Positions 25,610 to 34,549 are shown, counted from the stretch's first letter. The stretch: DNA of 64,000 nt from Bradyrhizobium sp. OK095 (GCF_900109945.1 NZ_FOBX01000008.1:62001-126000), one strand, 5' to 3'. The notes: generated from the sequence alone by a model not told the origin. A program made the numbers and translations.

Positions 25610-25723
25610 GTCCCAGACCGGCGGCTACACCGCGCCGCCTCTCCACGATGATAAGGCGATGAGACACCGAAAGTTCCTTTGCCGTCCGAGTAATACGCTG
25701 GGCGACAGTGCAAATGGCGATGT

Positions 25724-27169
25724 TCACAGCTCCCGCGCATTCGAAAACGAGAACGAACTCACCCGCCGCGTCGTCTCGTCCAAAATCAGCGTGCGCGTGA
25801 TTGGCGGCTCGGCGCGCTGGGCGCAGTTTTCGCGCTCGCAGAGGCGGCAGTTGACGCCGATCGGCGTGCCCTCGGCCTTTTCCAGATCCATACCGGCGGC
25901 ATAGACGAGGCGCGCGGCGTGGCGGATCTCGCAGCCGAGGCCGATGGCGAAGCGCGGCTGCGGCAGCGGATGCGGCGCGACGGGACGGCGCACCATCTGC
26001 GCGATCGAGAAATAGCGCGTGCCGTCGGACAGCTCGATCACCTGCTTCAGCAGGCGGTCCGGCGTGTCGAAGGTCGAGTGCACGTTCCATAGCGGACAGG
26101 TGCCGCCGAACTTCGAGAACGGGAAGGTGCCGGACGAAAACCGTTTCGAGACATTGCCGGCATTGTCGACGCGCAGCAGGAAGAACGGAATGCCGCGCGC
26201 GTTCGGTCGTTGCAATGTGGTGAGGCGGTGGCAGACCTGCTCGAAGCCGGAATTGAAGCGCTGCGCCAGCAAATGGATGTCGTAGTTGAGGGCTTCGGCC
26301 GCGGCGAGGAACGTCGGATAAGGCATCATCACGCTAGCAGCAAAGTAATTGGCGAGCGTAATGCGGAACAGCCGCCTCGGCGCGTCATCGAGCGGACCGG
26401 CGCGGCTGATGATGGTCTCGAGATGCTGCGCGCATTCGCCGAGCCCCAGCTGGAAGGCGAGCTGGAACGCGCGGCCTGCCGGGTCGACCAGCTCCGAGAT
26501 CAGCAACTGGCGGCGGTGGCGGTCGAAGCGCCTGAGCGTCTCGCGCATCACATCAACCGGTATGATGCGGGTCTGGATCGAATGCTTTTCGCGCAGGCGC
26601 GCGGCGAGCGCTGCGTAAAGCTCTTCGGGCGGCACATTCAGTTCGTCGCGTAGCGTCTCCGCGGCCTGCTCGAGTTCCGGAAAATAGTTGCGGTTGGCCT
26701 CGATCAGCTCGCGCACGCGCTCGACCGGATTGGCCTCATAGCGGGTGCCGACGTCGCGGTCGGCCATTTGCGCGGCGGCCAGCGTCTCGCCCTGGCGCGC
26801 CTCGGCATAGGCGGCATAGAGCCGTTGCAGCGCATGGGTGACGCCGGGGCAGAGTTCGGCGAGGTCGCGCAGCTCCTGCTTGGGCACGTCGATCTGGCGG
26901 AACAGCGGATCGGAGAAGATCTCGTTGAGCTCGGCGAAGAAGCGGTCCTCGTCGGCGGTGGCGAGGTCGCGCAGATCGAGGTCGTAGGTCTCTGCCAGCC
27001 GCAGCAGGATCTGCGCCGTCACCGGGCGCTGATTGCGCTCGATCAGGTTGACGTAGCTGGGTGAGATCCCGAGCCCCTCGGCCATCTGGGTCTGCGACAG
27101 CCCCAATTGCTGCCGGATCCTTCGGAAGCGCGGGCCGACGAACAGTTTCTTCCCGGACTCGGCGGCCAT
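25724..27169 (-). CDS. XRE-family regulator with ImmA/IrrE-type domain, ScfR/PrpR/RamB-like
   Basis: A 481-residue regulator. The Cro/CI HTH is at residues ~12-66 (FVGPRFRRIRQQLGLSQTQMAEGLGISPSYVNLIERNQRPVTAQIL), with an IrrE-like middle region and a long C-terminal domain containing GTCPLWNVHSTF and CRLCERENCAQRAEPP. This layout matches the ScfR/PrpR/RamB regulators, which bind short-chain acyl-CoAs and control propionate, acetate and glyoxylate genes. Its Cys cluster (CRLCEREHC type) is conserved in that family. It is divergent from isocitrate lyase, just where such a regulator would act. Confidence 0.9.
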   Translation of the reverse strand: MAAESGKKLFVGPRFRRIRQQLGLSQTQMAEGLGISPSYVNLIERNQRPVTAQILLRLAETYDLDLRDLATADEDRFFAELNEIFSDPLFRQIDVPKQELRDLAELCPGVTHALQRLYAAYAEARQGETLAAAQMADRDVGTRYEANPVERVRELIEANRNYFPELEQAAETLRDELNVPPEELYAALAARLREKHSIQTRIIPVDVMRETLRRFDRHRRQLLISELVDPAGRAFQLAFQLGLGECAQHLETIISRAGPLDDAPRRLFRITLANYFAASVMMPYPTFLAAAEALNYDIHLLAQRFNSGFEQVCHRLTTLQRPNARGIPFFLLRVDNAGNVSKRFSSGTFPFSKFGGTCPLWNVHSTFDTPDRLLKQVIELSDGTRYFSIAQMVRRPVAPHPLPQPRFAIGLGCEIRHAARLVYAAGMDLEKAEGTPIGVNCRLCERENCAQRAEPPITRTLILDETTRRVSSFSFSNAREL

Positions 27170-27210
27170 CTTTACGTCTCCAGAGGCATCAAGGACAGTC
27201 TGGCTGACCT

Positions 27211-27270
27211 ATAACTTTACAAGATTTACAAAATTACATCTATTACATGTTCTGATGTTACATGACATCA
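27211..27270. promoter_or_regulatory. AT-rich direct repeats between the regulator and aceA
   Basis: Two TTTACAA copies (27216-27222, 27225-27231) are followed by TTACAT-type repeats (ATTACATC, ATTACATG, GTTACATG) across an unusually AT-rich 60 bp. RamB/PrpR proteins recognise TTTGCAAA-like sites, which the first pair resembles. This is the probable control region of both divergent genes. Confidence 0.5.
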
Positions 27271-27403
27271 CCATTCAAATACAAGCCATCTATACGAACT
27301 TCTCTTTCTCGCGTTTAGCTCCTGACACGCATTTCGCGATGCACTGTCAAAAATGTCGATGACGAAGCCAAGCGCTTCGTTGTCATCGAGAAGGATCAGG
27401 CAC

Positions 27404-29038
27404 ATGAATTACCAGCCCCGTGGCATCAACACCCTCCAGGGTCCGGCGTCGTACCAGAGCGAGGTCGACTCGGCCCAGGCGCTCCTCGAGACGCAGCCGA
27501 CCTGGAACGGGGTGTCGGCCGAGGCCGTCGCGCGCATGCGCCTCCAGAACCGCTTCAAGACCGGCCTCGACATCGCCCGTTACACCGCGGCGCTGATGCG
27601 TGCCGACATGGCGGCCTATGATGCCGACCCCACCAAGTACACGCAGTCGCTGGGCTGCTGGCACGGCTTCATCGCCCAGCAGAAGCTGATCTCGATCAAG
27701 AAGCATTTCGGCGGCAAGACCGATCGCCGCTATCTGTACCTGTCGGGCTGGATGATCGCGGCGCTGCGCTCCGAGTTCGGACCGCTGCCCGATCAGTCGA
27801 TGCACGAGAAGACCTCGGTGCCGGCGCTGATCGAAGAGCTCTACACCTTCCTGCGTCAGGCCGATTCGCGCGAGATGAACGACATCTTCCGCAACCTCGA
27901 CAAGGCGCGCAAGGAAGGCGACAAGAGCCGTGAGAAGGAGCTGATCGAGAAGATCGACAATTTCCAGACCCACGTCGTCCCCGTCATCGCCGACATCGAT
28001 GCCGGCTTCGGCAACGCCGAGGCGACCTACCTGCTCGCCAAGAAGATGATCGAAGCGGGTGCCTGCGCGCTCCAGATCGAGAACCAGGTTTCGGACGAGA
28101 AGCAGTGCGGCCATCAGGACGGCAAGGTCACCGTGCCGCACGAGGTGTTCCTGGCGAAGATCCGCGCCTGCCGCCACGCCTTCCTCGAGCTCGGCATCGA
28201 AGACGGTGTCGTCGTCACCCGCACCGACTCGCTCGGCGCTGGTCTTACGCAGCAGATCGCAGTCAGCCACAAGCCCGGTGACATCGGCGACCAGTACAAC
28301 AGCTTCCTCGATTGTGAGGAAATCACGCCGGAGAACGCCCGTAACGGCGACGTCATCATCAACCGCCACGGCAAGATGATGCGTCCGAAGCGGCTGCCCA
28401 GCAATCTCTACCAGTTCCGTCCCGGGACTGGCGAAGACCGCTGCGTGCTCGACAGCATCACCTCGCTCCAGAACGGTGCCGACCTGCTGTGGATCGAAAC
28501 CGAGAAGCCGCATATCGAGCAGATCGCCAAGATGGTCGATCGGATCCGCAAGGTCATTCCGAACGCGAAGCTCGCCTACAACAACTCGCCGTCGTTCAAC
28601 TGGACCCTCAACTTCCGTTGGCAGGTCTACGACGCGATGAAGGAAGCGGGCAAGGACGTCAGCAAGTACAATCGTGCCGAGTTGATGAAGCAGGAATACG
28701 ACGAGACGCCGCTGGCCATCGAAGCCGACGAGCGCATCCGGACCTTCCAGGCGGATTCGGCCAAGCGCGCCGGCATCTTCCACCACCTGATCACGTTGCC
28801 GACCTATCACACGGCCGCGCTGTCGACCGACAATCTCGCGAAGGAGTATTTCGGCGAGCAGGGCATGCTGGGCTACGTGAAGAATGTTCAGCGCGCCGAG
28901 ATCCGTCAGGGCATCGCCTGTGCCAAGCATCAGAACATGGCGGGGTCCGACATCGGCGACGAGCATAAGGAATACTTCGCGGGCGAGGCTGCCCTGAAGG
29001 CGGGCGGCACCCACAACACGATGAACCAGTTCGGCTAA
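27404..29038 (+). CDS. aceA: Isocitrate lyase
   Basis: A 544-residue enzyme that splits isocitrate into glyoxylate and succinate in the glyoxylate shunt, needed for growth on acetate and fatty acids. The active-site loop is KQCGH (233-237), where E. coli has KKCGH; NAEATYLLAKKMIEAGA and NNSPSFNWTLNF are family blocks. At 544 residues it is longer than the ~430-residue E. coli form, with an insert near residues 150-190 (REMNDIFRNLDKARKEGDK), as in the long-chain ICL group. ATG 27404 follows AAGGA. A short hairpin (27358-27387) lies in its leader. Confidence 0.96.
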   Translation: MNYQPRGINTLQGPASYQSEVDSAQALLETQPTWNGVSAEAVARMRLQNRFKTGLDIARYTAALMRADMAAYDADPTKYTQSLGCWHGFIAQQKLISIKKHFGGKTDRRYLYLSGWMIAALRSEFGPLPDQSMHEKTSVPALIEELYTFLRQADSREMNDIFRNLDKARKEGDKSREKELIEKIDNFQTHVVPVIADIDAGFGNAEATYLLAKKMIEAGACALQIENQVSDEKQCGHQDGKVTVPHEVFLAKIRACRHAFLELGIEDGVVVTRTDSLGAGLTQQIAVSHKPGDIGDQYNSFLDCEEITPENARNGDVIINRHGKMMRPKRLPSNLYQFRPGTGEDRCVLDSITSLQNGADLLWIETEKPHIEQIAKMVDRIRKVIPNAKLAYNNSPSFNWTLNFRWQVYDAMKEAGKDVSKYNRAELMKQEYDETPLAIEADERIRTFQADSAKRAGIFHHLITLPTYHTAALSTDNLAKEYFGEQGMLGYVKNVQRAEIRQGIACAKHQNMAGSDIGDEHKEYFAGEAALKAGGTHNTMNQFG

Positions 29039-29061
29039 CGCAGTTCGACAGGAGACTGAAA

Positions 29062-29268
29062 ATGACCAACAGCAATTTCTGGGTGATCGGCGGCGAGTTC
29101 GGCTCGATGAACTTCCACAAGCTGGTGGAAGGCTCGGCCCAGGTGCAAGGTCCGTTCAAGACCCGCAAGGAAGCCGAAGATGCCTGGCGCTCGGTCTCGG
29201 AAGAGAACCGCCACAAGGCCGGTGTCCGCTTCTCGATCGTGGAAGAGCCGTCGCGCGTCTCGGCCTGA
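29062..29268 (+). CDS. DUF4170 domain protein
   Basis: A 68-residue soluble protein (MTNSNFWVIGGEFGSMNFHKLVEG..). The pattern FWVIGGE..F.KLVEG....GPFKTRKEAEDAWR..SEENRHKAGVRFSIV matches DUF4170. It lies 23 bp after aceA with GGAG ahead and ends at a terminator, so it is cotranscribed with isocitrate lyase. The function is unknown. Confidence 0.85.
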   Translation: MTNSNFWVIGGEFGSMNFHKLVEGSAQVQGPFKTRKEAEDAWRSVSEENRHKAGVRFSIVEEPSRVSA

Positions 29269-29310
29269 CGGCTGCCTGACAAAGCTAAGAAGACGTCCAA
29301 GGACGGAGGG

Positions 29311-29347
29311 TCCCATCCGGCGCAAGCCGGGTGGGATCGTCTGTTTT
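29311..29347 (+). terminator. Terminator of the aceA-DUF4170 operon
   Basis: Stem TCCCATCCGGC / GCCGGGTGGGA (one G-T pair) with GCAA loop, then TCGTCTGTTTTT. It starts 43 bp after the DUF4170 stop. Confidence 0.85.
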
Positions 29348-29457
29348 TGGCACAGGTCAACGCCCTGTAGGCGCTGTAAGTATCTGGAATTGTAGGCCCT
29401 TTGCGGAGGTGGTGGTTGCTGATAGGTTAATTTCAGGAATTGAGGACGAGGCCGACC

Positions 29458-30012
29458 ATGTCAGAGCCCGAGACCAGCGGGATCAATCCCAGCCACCCGC
29501 GCCCGGTGCGGCTGCGCGACGCGCTGCTGCGCGCCCGGATCGAGGCCGCCGACCGGACTGGCGTGGTCGTCGATTTGCGCGACGCCGAGGTCGCCCGGCT
29601 GGAGATCCTCAATGATGCACTCGATCCGCTGTTCGCGCAGGTGCCCGACCAGATCGACCTGTTCGACCGCGGCATCAGCCAGGGCGATACGCCGAGGCTT
29701 TGGATCGATGTCGTCGCCCACATCATGATGGGGCGCGACAAGCGGCTGTACCGCTTCGTCCAGGACACCCGCTTCGGCCGCATCGTGCTCGCCGAATCGC
29801 ACGACACCTCGGTGATCGTCGAGGCCGTGACCGACTACGTCGCGCGCCGCATGATCGAGCGTGAGCACGCGATGGTGGTTTTGCCCGAGCCGAAACCCGA
29901 GGTCACGCCGCCACCGCGCCGCTCGCGGTTCTGGCCGTTCGTGTTCGGGTTTGTGCTAGGTGCGGCGGCGCTGTTCGGTCTTGCCGTGGTGGCGGCTCTG
30001 CGGAGCTGGTGA
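29458..30012 (+). CDS. Conserved hypothetical protein with C-terminal membrane helix
   Basis: A 184-residue protein with a soluble N-terminal domain (ARIEAADRTGVVVDLRDAEVARLEILNDALDPLFAQVP), a Pro-rich linker (PEPKPEVTPPPRRS) and one C-terminal helix (FWPFVFGFVLGAAALFGLAVVAAL). The topology is that of a tail-anchored cytoplasmic protein. The family is not recognised; similar proteins are typical of Bradyrhizobium. ATG 29458 gives the conserved-looking MSEPETSG start. Confidence 0.75.
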   Translation: MSEPETSGINPSHPRPVRLRDALLRARIEAADRTGVVVDLRDAEVARLEILNDALDPLFAQVPDQIDLFDRGISQGDTPRLWIDVVAHIMMGRDKRLYRFVQDTRFGRIVLAESHDTSVIVEAVTDYVARRMIEREHAMVVLPEPKPEVTPPPRRSRFWPFVFGFVLGAAALFGLAVVAALRSW

Positions 30013-30021
30013 CGGTTGCTT

Positions 30022-30040
30022 CGCTGCGCTCGCAATGACG
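30022..30040. repeat. Second copy of the 19-bp dispersed repeat
   Basis: Identical to 9891-9909 and again placed just after a stop codon (10 bp after the gene at 29458-30012). It fills the short gap before a convergent gene. Confidence 0.55.
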
Positions 30041-30048
30041 GCCTGAGC

Positions 30049-30945
30049 CTAAACCAACCTCACATGCTTGATCTGCCCGATCTGAAATCCCGCCCCAAGA
30101 CTCCGCACCGTTTGCTCGCAGCGCCAGCCGGCATTGTCCTTCTCGATCGTGAACAGATTATACGCCGCCGCGGGGGTGCGCCCGTGCGCGATCGCCGAGG
30201 CCGAGGGCACGCCGATCGCGGGAATGTTGCCGTTGGGACCATCGAACCACATCGTCGAATGAATGTGGTCGTGCCCGTGCAGGATCAGCTCGACGCCGTG
30301 TCGCCTCAACAGCGCCAGAAGATCGGCCGCATCCGTCATCCGCTTCAGGCGCGCGTGGGACTTCAGCGGATGATGCACCAGCAGCACGCGAAAGACGTCC
30401 TCGGCCGCGAGCCGTTCGAGGACCTGTTCGAGGGAGGCGAGCTGATCGCGGCCGAGCGTCCCCGTCGCCATCAGCGGCAAGGTCGGCACCGCCGTGGACA
30501 GGCTGATCAGCGCCAGCGGCCCGCGCCGGCGCACGCTGGGAAAGCCGATGCTGCCGTCGTCACCCGCAAGATAGGGCGCAAAGGTCTCGCCGAAGCGATG
30601 CGCGGTGGCGCGGACATAGGCGTCGTGATTGCCGGGAATCGTGGTGACACGGTCGGGCGGACCGACGCCGTCGAGCCACGCCCGGGCAGGAGCGAATTCC
30701 GCCTCCAGCGCGAGGTTGACGAGATCGCCCGTCACCGCGATGTGGTCGGGCGTCTGCGTATGGACGTCGGCAACGAGTGCGTCGAGCACGTCGCGACGCT
30801 GGTACTTGTGGCGGTTGCGCGTCCAGTTGATATAGCCGAGCGCGCGCTTGCCCGCGAGTTCGATCAGCCGTGGCTTCGGCAACGGCGGCAGATGCGGGTC
30901 GGACAGATGGGCGAGCGTGAAGGGGGCCAGCGTGTTGTGAGTCAT
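30049..30945 (-). CDS. Metallophosphoesterase, calcineurin-like
   Basis: A 298-residue phosphodiesterase-type protein. The five metal-site motifs are all visible: AHLSDPHL (residues 13-20), VTGDLVNLALE, IPGNHDAYVRA, LLVHHPL and LHGHDHIHS. Members cleave phosphodiester bonds in cAMP, nucleotides, UDP-diacylglucosamine or others, and the substrate is unclear here. It starts at ATG 30945 and is divergent from the Nudix gene. Confidence 0.92.
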   Translation of the reverse strand: MTHNTLAPFTLAHLSDPHLPPLPKPRLIELAGKRALGYINWTRNRHKYQRRDVLDALVADVHTQTPDHIAVTGDLVNLALEAEFAPARAWLDGVGPPDRVTTIPGNHDAYVRATAHRFGETFAPYLAGDDGSIGFPSVRRRGPLALISLSTAVPTLPLMATGTLGRDQLASLEQVLERLAAEDVFRVLLVHHPLKSHARLKRMTDAADLLALLRRHGVELILHGHDHIHSTMWFDGPNGNIPAIGVPSASAIAHGRTPAAAYNLFTIEKDNAGWRCEQTVRSLGAGFQIGQIKHVRLV

Positions 30946-31037
30946 GACGCGCGATTGCCTCGCTATTGCTCCGCTGTAATGGCAAGGTCGCGCGGACTGC
31001 GCAAGCCAAGCCTGAAGAGAGGCCTCAAGGGAGCCTG

Positions 31038-31529
31038 ATGGGGGATCGTCTGAGCCGCGTCCGACGAAAATTCGAACCGCTGCTGCGGCGGATCTTCCAC
31101 GCCTGGTTCCTGCTGGTGCGCGGCATGACCCTCGGCGTCCGCGCCGTCGTGCTGGATGCCGAGAACAAGGTGTTCCTGGTCAGGCACAGCTACATCACCG
31201 GCTGGTATCTGCCCGGTGGCGGCGTCGATCTCGGCGAGACCATGGAGCAGGCGATGCGGCGCGAGCTCAAGGAGGAGGGGAACATCGACCTCACCGCAGA
31301 CGCGGTGCTGCATGGCATCTTCCTCAACAGCCATGTCTCCCGCCGCGATCACGTCGCGGTCTACGTCGTCAGGCAGTTCAAACAGGATCGCCTGCCCGCA
31401 CCCAATCACGAGATCGTCGAATGCGGCTTCTTCGCCGTCAGTTCGCTGCCCGAGGGCACCACGCACGGCACGCGGCTGCGCATCGCGGAAGTGCTTGATA
31501 GCAAGCCGCCGACCGCGAAATGGCGATAG
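31038..31529 (+). CDS. Nudix hydrolase
   Basis: A 163-residue protein. The Nudix box GGVDLGETMEQAMRRELKEE has the catalytic RELxEE, but the Gly normally three positions after it is displaced (EEGNI instead of EExGI). The upstream YLPGGG is intact. A hydrophobic N-terminus (FHAWFLLVRGMTLGVRAVVL) may be core strand. Nudix enzymes hydrolyse nucleoside diphosphates linked to another group; the substrate cannot be told. AAGGGAG sets the start at ATG 31038. Confidence 0.88.
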   Translation: MGDRLSRVRRKFEPLLRRIFHAWFLLVRGMTLGVRAVVLDAENKVFLVRHSYITGWYLPGGGVDLGETMEQAMRRELKEEGNIDLTADAVLHGIFLNSHVSRRDHVAVYVVRQFKQDRLPAPNHEIVECGFFAVSSLPEGTTHGTRLRIAEVLDSKPPTAKWR

Positions 31530-31535
31530 CCGACT

Positions 31536-31913
31536 TCAACCGCTGGCCTGACTGCTTTCCTTCGCCTTCAGCTCCAGCGCCAGCAGGCTCTGCTCCTGAA
31601 TCAGCGCACAGTTCTGCCGCTCCAGCCGGTGCAGCCGCGCCGTCATGTTGTGCATGAAGGCGAACACCACCAGGAACAGGGCGCCGAACATCACGACGAA
31701 CGGAAACACGACGCCGGTCAGATGGCTGAGGAGATAGGCGAGCCTCGGAAACAGCGTGAAGCCCGCGGGGATGATCGCCACCATGGACAGCATCAGGAAA
31801 TCGTAGAGATCGAATTTCCCCTGCAACGTCTTGCGCAGCAGCGTCAGCATGTAGATCAGCGCGAAGGCGGAGATGACGACGACCGTCTCCGGGCTCGGAA
31901 GGGCATTTGTCAC
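31536..31913 (-). CDS. DUF2304 small membrane protein
   Basis: A 125-residue membrane protein with three helices (VVVISAFALIYMLTLLR, FLMLSMVAIIPAGFTLF, VVFPFVVMFGALFLVVFAFM) and a C-terminal coiled coil (LHRLERQNCALIQEQSLLALELKAKE). This is the DUF2304 plan. Such proteins are usually encoded beside a family 2 glycosyltransferase, as here. GTG 31913 is the start, with AGGAGG 6 nt ahead. It probably helps a lipid-linked glycosyl transfer; the exact role is unknown. Confidence 0.82.
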   Translation of the reverse strand: MTNALPSPETVVVISAFALIYMLTLLRKTLQGKFDLYDFLMLSMVAIIPAGFTLFPRLAYLLSHLTGVVFPFVVMFGALFLVVFAFMHNMTARLHRLERQNCALIQEQSLLALELKAKESSQASG

Positions 31914-31959
31914 GGCAGCCTCCTCGACATGTTCGACGCGATGATGAGATCGACCGGCG

Positions 31960-32724
31960 TCATCGCGATCTCACCAGACGCGCGAGCAGGATATAGCCGA
32001 GCACGCGGACCATGTAGCTCGCCGACTTCAGTCCGTCGATCGAGCTGACGCCGGTCTCCCGCGCCCGCATCTCGACCGGAACCTCGCTCACCGTGAGGCC
32101 GGCGCGCATCGCCCAGGCCAGCGAGATCGGCTCCGGAAAATCCGCCGGATACGCCTTGGCGAAGAAGGCGATGGCGGAGCGGTCCATCAGCCGCATGCCG
32201 CTGGTCGGATCGGTGATGCGGCCGCCGCTGAAAAGACCATTGAGCGCAAGCACGATCAGCCTGATGCCGGCGCGCCGCATCCGCGTCGAGCAGAAACCTT
32301 CATGCTCGATGAAGCGGCTTCCGATGGTGATGTTGGCAGGCTGCTTGCGATAGGCGCTCAGCAGCGTCTCGATGGCGCGCGGATCATGTTGTCCGTCGCC
32401 GTCGATCTGGATGCAGAAATCGAAATCCTGACGCGCCGCATATTTGATGCCGGTCTGCACCGCACCGCCGATGCCGAGATTCTGCGCCAGGCGGGCGACG
32501 GGCGAGCGGCAGCTTGCCACCGCGGAGGTCGCGTCCGACGAGCCGTCGTCCACGACCAGGGTGTGGTAGCCGCGGCCGATCGCCCCGATTTCGCAGAGCA
32601 GGCTGCCGATCGAGGCTTCCTCGTTGAAGCAGGGAATGATGAGCAGGACTCGCGGCGCAGCAGCGTGCAGTGCAGCGACACCGCTGCTGCACGTGTCGGT
32701 CGAACCCATGCCCATGTCGGCCAC
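31960..32724 (-). CDS. Family 2 glycosyltransferase, dolichyl-phosphate mannose synthase-like
   Basis: A 254-residue GT-A enzyme. Nucleotide-sugar motifs are LLIIPCFNEEASIGSLL, LVVDDGSSDATS and FCIQIDGDGQHDPRAIE, followed by the acceptor-region blocks DPTSGMRLM and EVPVEMRARETGVSS. Such enzymes move a sugar from a nucleotide to polyprenyl phosphate at the membrane. It lies 46 bp upstream of DUF2304 in the same direction and is divergent from a polytopic membrane protein, which may use the lipid-linked sugar. GTG 32724 has GGAGG 10 nt ahead. Confidence 0.9.
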   Translation of the reverse strand: MADMGMGSTDTCSSGVAALHAAAPRVLLIIPCFNEEASIGSLLCEIGAIGRGYHTLVVDDGSSDATSAVASCRSPVARLAQNLGIGGAVQTGIKYAARQDFDFCIQIDGDGQHDPRAIETLLSAYRKQPANITIGSRFIEHEGFCSTRMRRAGIRLIVLALNGLFSGGRITDPTSGMRLMDRSAIAFFAKAYPADFPEPISLAWAMRAGLTVSEVPVEMRARETGVSSIDGLKSASYMVRVLGYILLARLVRSR

Positions 32725-32829
32725 GTCCGCCTCACCTCCAAAATCCCCACCTTGCTATACTTGTCGGTGCTTTTCCTGTACAGGCGGCAGGCCATTTCCA
32801 AGCTACGCCGTCCTGTCCGGCACATATCC

Positions 32830-33963
32830 ATGAGAGCTATTAAGGTCCTTTTTTCCATTGTGTTTCTGGCAATTCTGGCCAGCAATATTCGCCTCGTCTC
32901 GCACTGGAGCGAGAGCCGCGGCGTCTATGACGACATCTGCTATCTCAGGCAGGCGCACCTGTTCCAGCGCTTCGGATGGCACGGCCTCGACACCAGCCTT
33001 GCCCGTGAAACCGACGGCTATCTCGCGGGCAAGTTGCGCAGCATCGATTTTCCGAATTGGAACGAGCCAACCCGGGCGCCCTGCCACACCGAGATCGCCG
33101 ACGGCAGCAAATGGGTGATGACGCCGCCGCCGGGCACCGGCTTCGTGCTGGCGCTGTTCCCTGAGGGTTTCCAGGTCGTTCCGCTCTATGTCGTGGCGAA
33201 TCTGATCATCGCCGGCTTTGCCCTGTACGGGCTGTGGCGGTCGCGGGAGAAGGTGTCCGTGACGCTTGCAGCACTGTTCGGTGCGCTCTCGATCTACTTC
33301 ATGATCAATCCGACCAAGGCCAGCTATTCGATGGCGCCGACCATGGTCGTCTGCGCGCTGGCGGGTCTGTTCACCGCAAGACTGTTCGTCGATGAAAGCC
33401 GGCGCCGCCTGCTGATGATCGCGGCCGTCGGCATTCTGCTCGGCCTGTCCGCGAGCTTCCGGATCGCGAACGTCGTTCTGTCGGCCGGCTATTTCCTGTT
33501 CTTCGGATTGTCGTTGCTGATCTGGCGCACCCGCGAATCCATTCTACAAGGCCTCGCGTTTGGTCTGGCGTGCCTTGTCGGCCTGTTACCGGTGTTCGCG
33601 GCGAACCTGGTCAACTCCGGCAATCCGCTGGTCTCGGCCTATGGCGGCCAGGATACCGCCGCGCGGAGCTTCGACCCGGCCGTGCTGCGCGCCTATCTCG
33701 GCGATACGCAGTTCCCGTTGATCGTGATTGCGTGTGCATGGACCGCGTTGTCGTGGCGCTTCGCAAATCATGCCGGCGCGAGGCAACTCACGCTGCTGGT
33801 CGCCGGCAATCTCGCGCTGAATCTGGCGTTCTTCGCCACGCACCCGGTCTTCACGCCGTATTACGTCATTCCGGTTCTGATGCTGTCGCTCTGGACGCTG
33901 CTGTTCGCGGCCGTTTTCACCCGCGGCCCGGCACAGGGGCTCGATTGGCCACCGGCCCGGTAG
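32830..33963 (+). CDS. Polytopic membrane protein, possible GT-C type glycosyltransferase
   Basis: A 377-residue protein with about nine to ten membrane helices. After the first helix (VLFSIVFLAILASNIRLV) comes a large extracytoplasmic loop with acidic and aromatic residues (GVYDDICYLRQAHLFQRFGWHG). GT-C enzymes carry an early acidic motif of this kind in loop 1. It is divergent from a GT2/DUF2304 pair, which fits use of a polyprenyl-linked sugar. No family was firmly recognised. ATG 32830 lacks a ribosome site, and an upstream TTG near 32761 is possible. Confidence 0.65.
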   Translation: MRAIKVLFSIVFLAILASNIRLVSHWSESRGVYDDICYLRQAHLFQRFGWHGLDTSLARETDGYLAGKLRSIDFPNWNEPTRAPCHTEIADGSKWVMTPPPGTGFVLALFPEGFQVVPLYVVANLIIAGFALYGLWRSREKVSVTLAALFGALSIYFMINPTKASYSMAPTMVVCALAGLFTARLFVDESRRRLLMIAAVGILLGLSASFRIANVVLSAGYFLFFGLSLLIWRTRESILQGLAFGLACLVGLLPVFAANLVNSGNPLVSAYGGQDTAARSFDPAVLRAYLGDTQFPLIVIACAWTALSWRFANHAGARQLTLLVAGNLALNLAFFATHPVFTPYYVIPVLMLSLWTLLFAAVFTRGPAQGLDWPPAR

Positions 33964-33999
33964 ACCACGGCCGTTTGAGATGTTATCCCGCCGGGCAAC

Positions 34000-34518
34000 A
34001 TGACCGATCTCTCGCTCTCCATCCTCCCCGAAGCTGCCGGCGACGCCCAGGCGATCGAACGGCTGCATGAACGCACTTTTGGCCCCGGCCGCTTCGTGCT
34101 CAGCGCCTACCGGATCCGCGAGCATGTCGACCATCTGCTCGACGTCTCCTTCACCGCCCGCATCGGCACGCTGCTGGTCGGCTCGGTCAGGCAATTGCCG
34201 ATCCTGGTCGGCGATACCAAGGCGCTGCTGCTCGGGCCGCTCACCGTTGAGCCGCCGTTCCGCGACCGCGGCATCGGCCGTCTCCTGATGGAGCGGGCGC
34301 TGAAGGACGCCAGGGAAAAAGGTCACCGCCTGATCCTGCTGGTCGGCGACGAGCCCTATTACAGCCGCGTCGGCTTCAGGCAGGTCCCCAAGGGCCGCGT
34401 CACCATGCCGGGCCCGGTCGATGCCGCCCGCGTCCTGGTGTTCGAGCTGGTCGACGGCGCCTTCGAGGGCGTGTCGGGCGCTGTCGGTCCGGACTGGAGC
34501 AAGGCGCGGGTGGGGTAG
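34000..34518 (+). CDS. GNAT family N-acetyltransferase
   Basis: A 172-residue acetyltransferase. Motif A is LLLGPLTVEPPFRDRGIGRLLMERAL, in which RDRGIG is the acetyl-CoA pyrophosphate loop; GDEPYYSRVGFRQVP is motif B and resembles YhbS-type predicted acetyltransferases. It acts in the cytoplasm on an unknown amine. A second GNAT gene follows after 31 bp, and the two are only distantly alike. Confidence 0.88.
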   Translation: MTDLSLSILPEAAGDAQAIERLHERTFGPGRFVLSAYRIREHVDHLLDVSFTARIGTLLVGSVRQLPILVGDTKALLLGPLTVEPPFRDRGIGRLLMERALKDAREKGHRLILLVGDEPYYSRVGFRQVPKGRVTMPGPVDAARVLVFELVDGAFEGVSGAVGPDWSKARVG

Positions 34519-34549
34519 GGCTACGACGCTCTCTAACGGAGTCTCGACG

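Noticed and set aside
25347..25904. A 185-codon plus-strand frame across the end of the ScfR-like gene
   Set aside because: It overlaps the conserved C-terminus of the regulator and a more credible small minus-strand gene at 25391-25609. It has no ribosome site or domain.
27383..29014. A 543-codon minus-strand frame opposite isocitrate lyase
   Set aside because: The plus strand is aceA with active-site motifs. The opposite frame is a mirror frame typical of high-GC codon bias.
32302..32829. A longer start for the membrane protein at 32830
   Set aside because: The open frame extends far upstream but runs antisense through the GT2 gene. The hydrophobic N-terminal helix starts at ATG 32830, so only a short extension is plausible.
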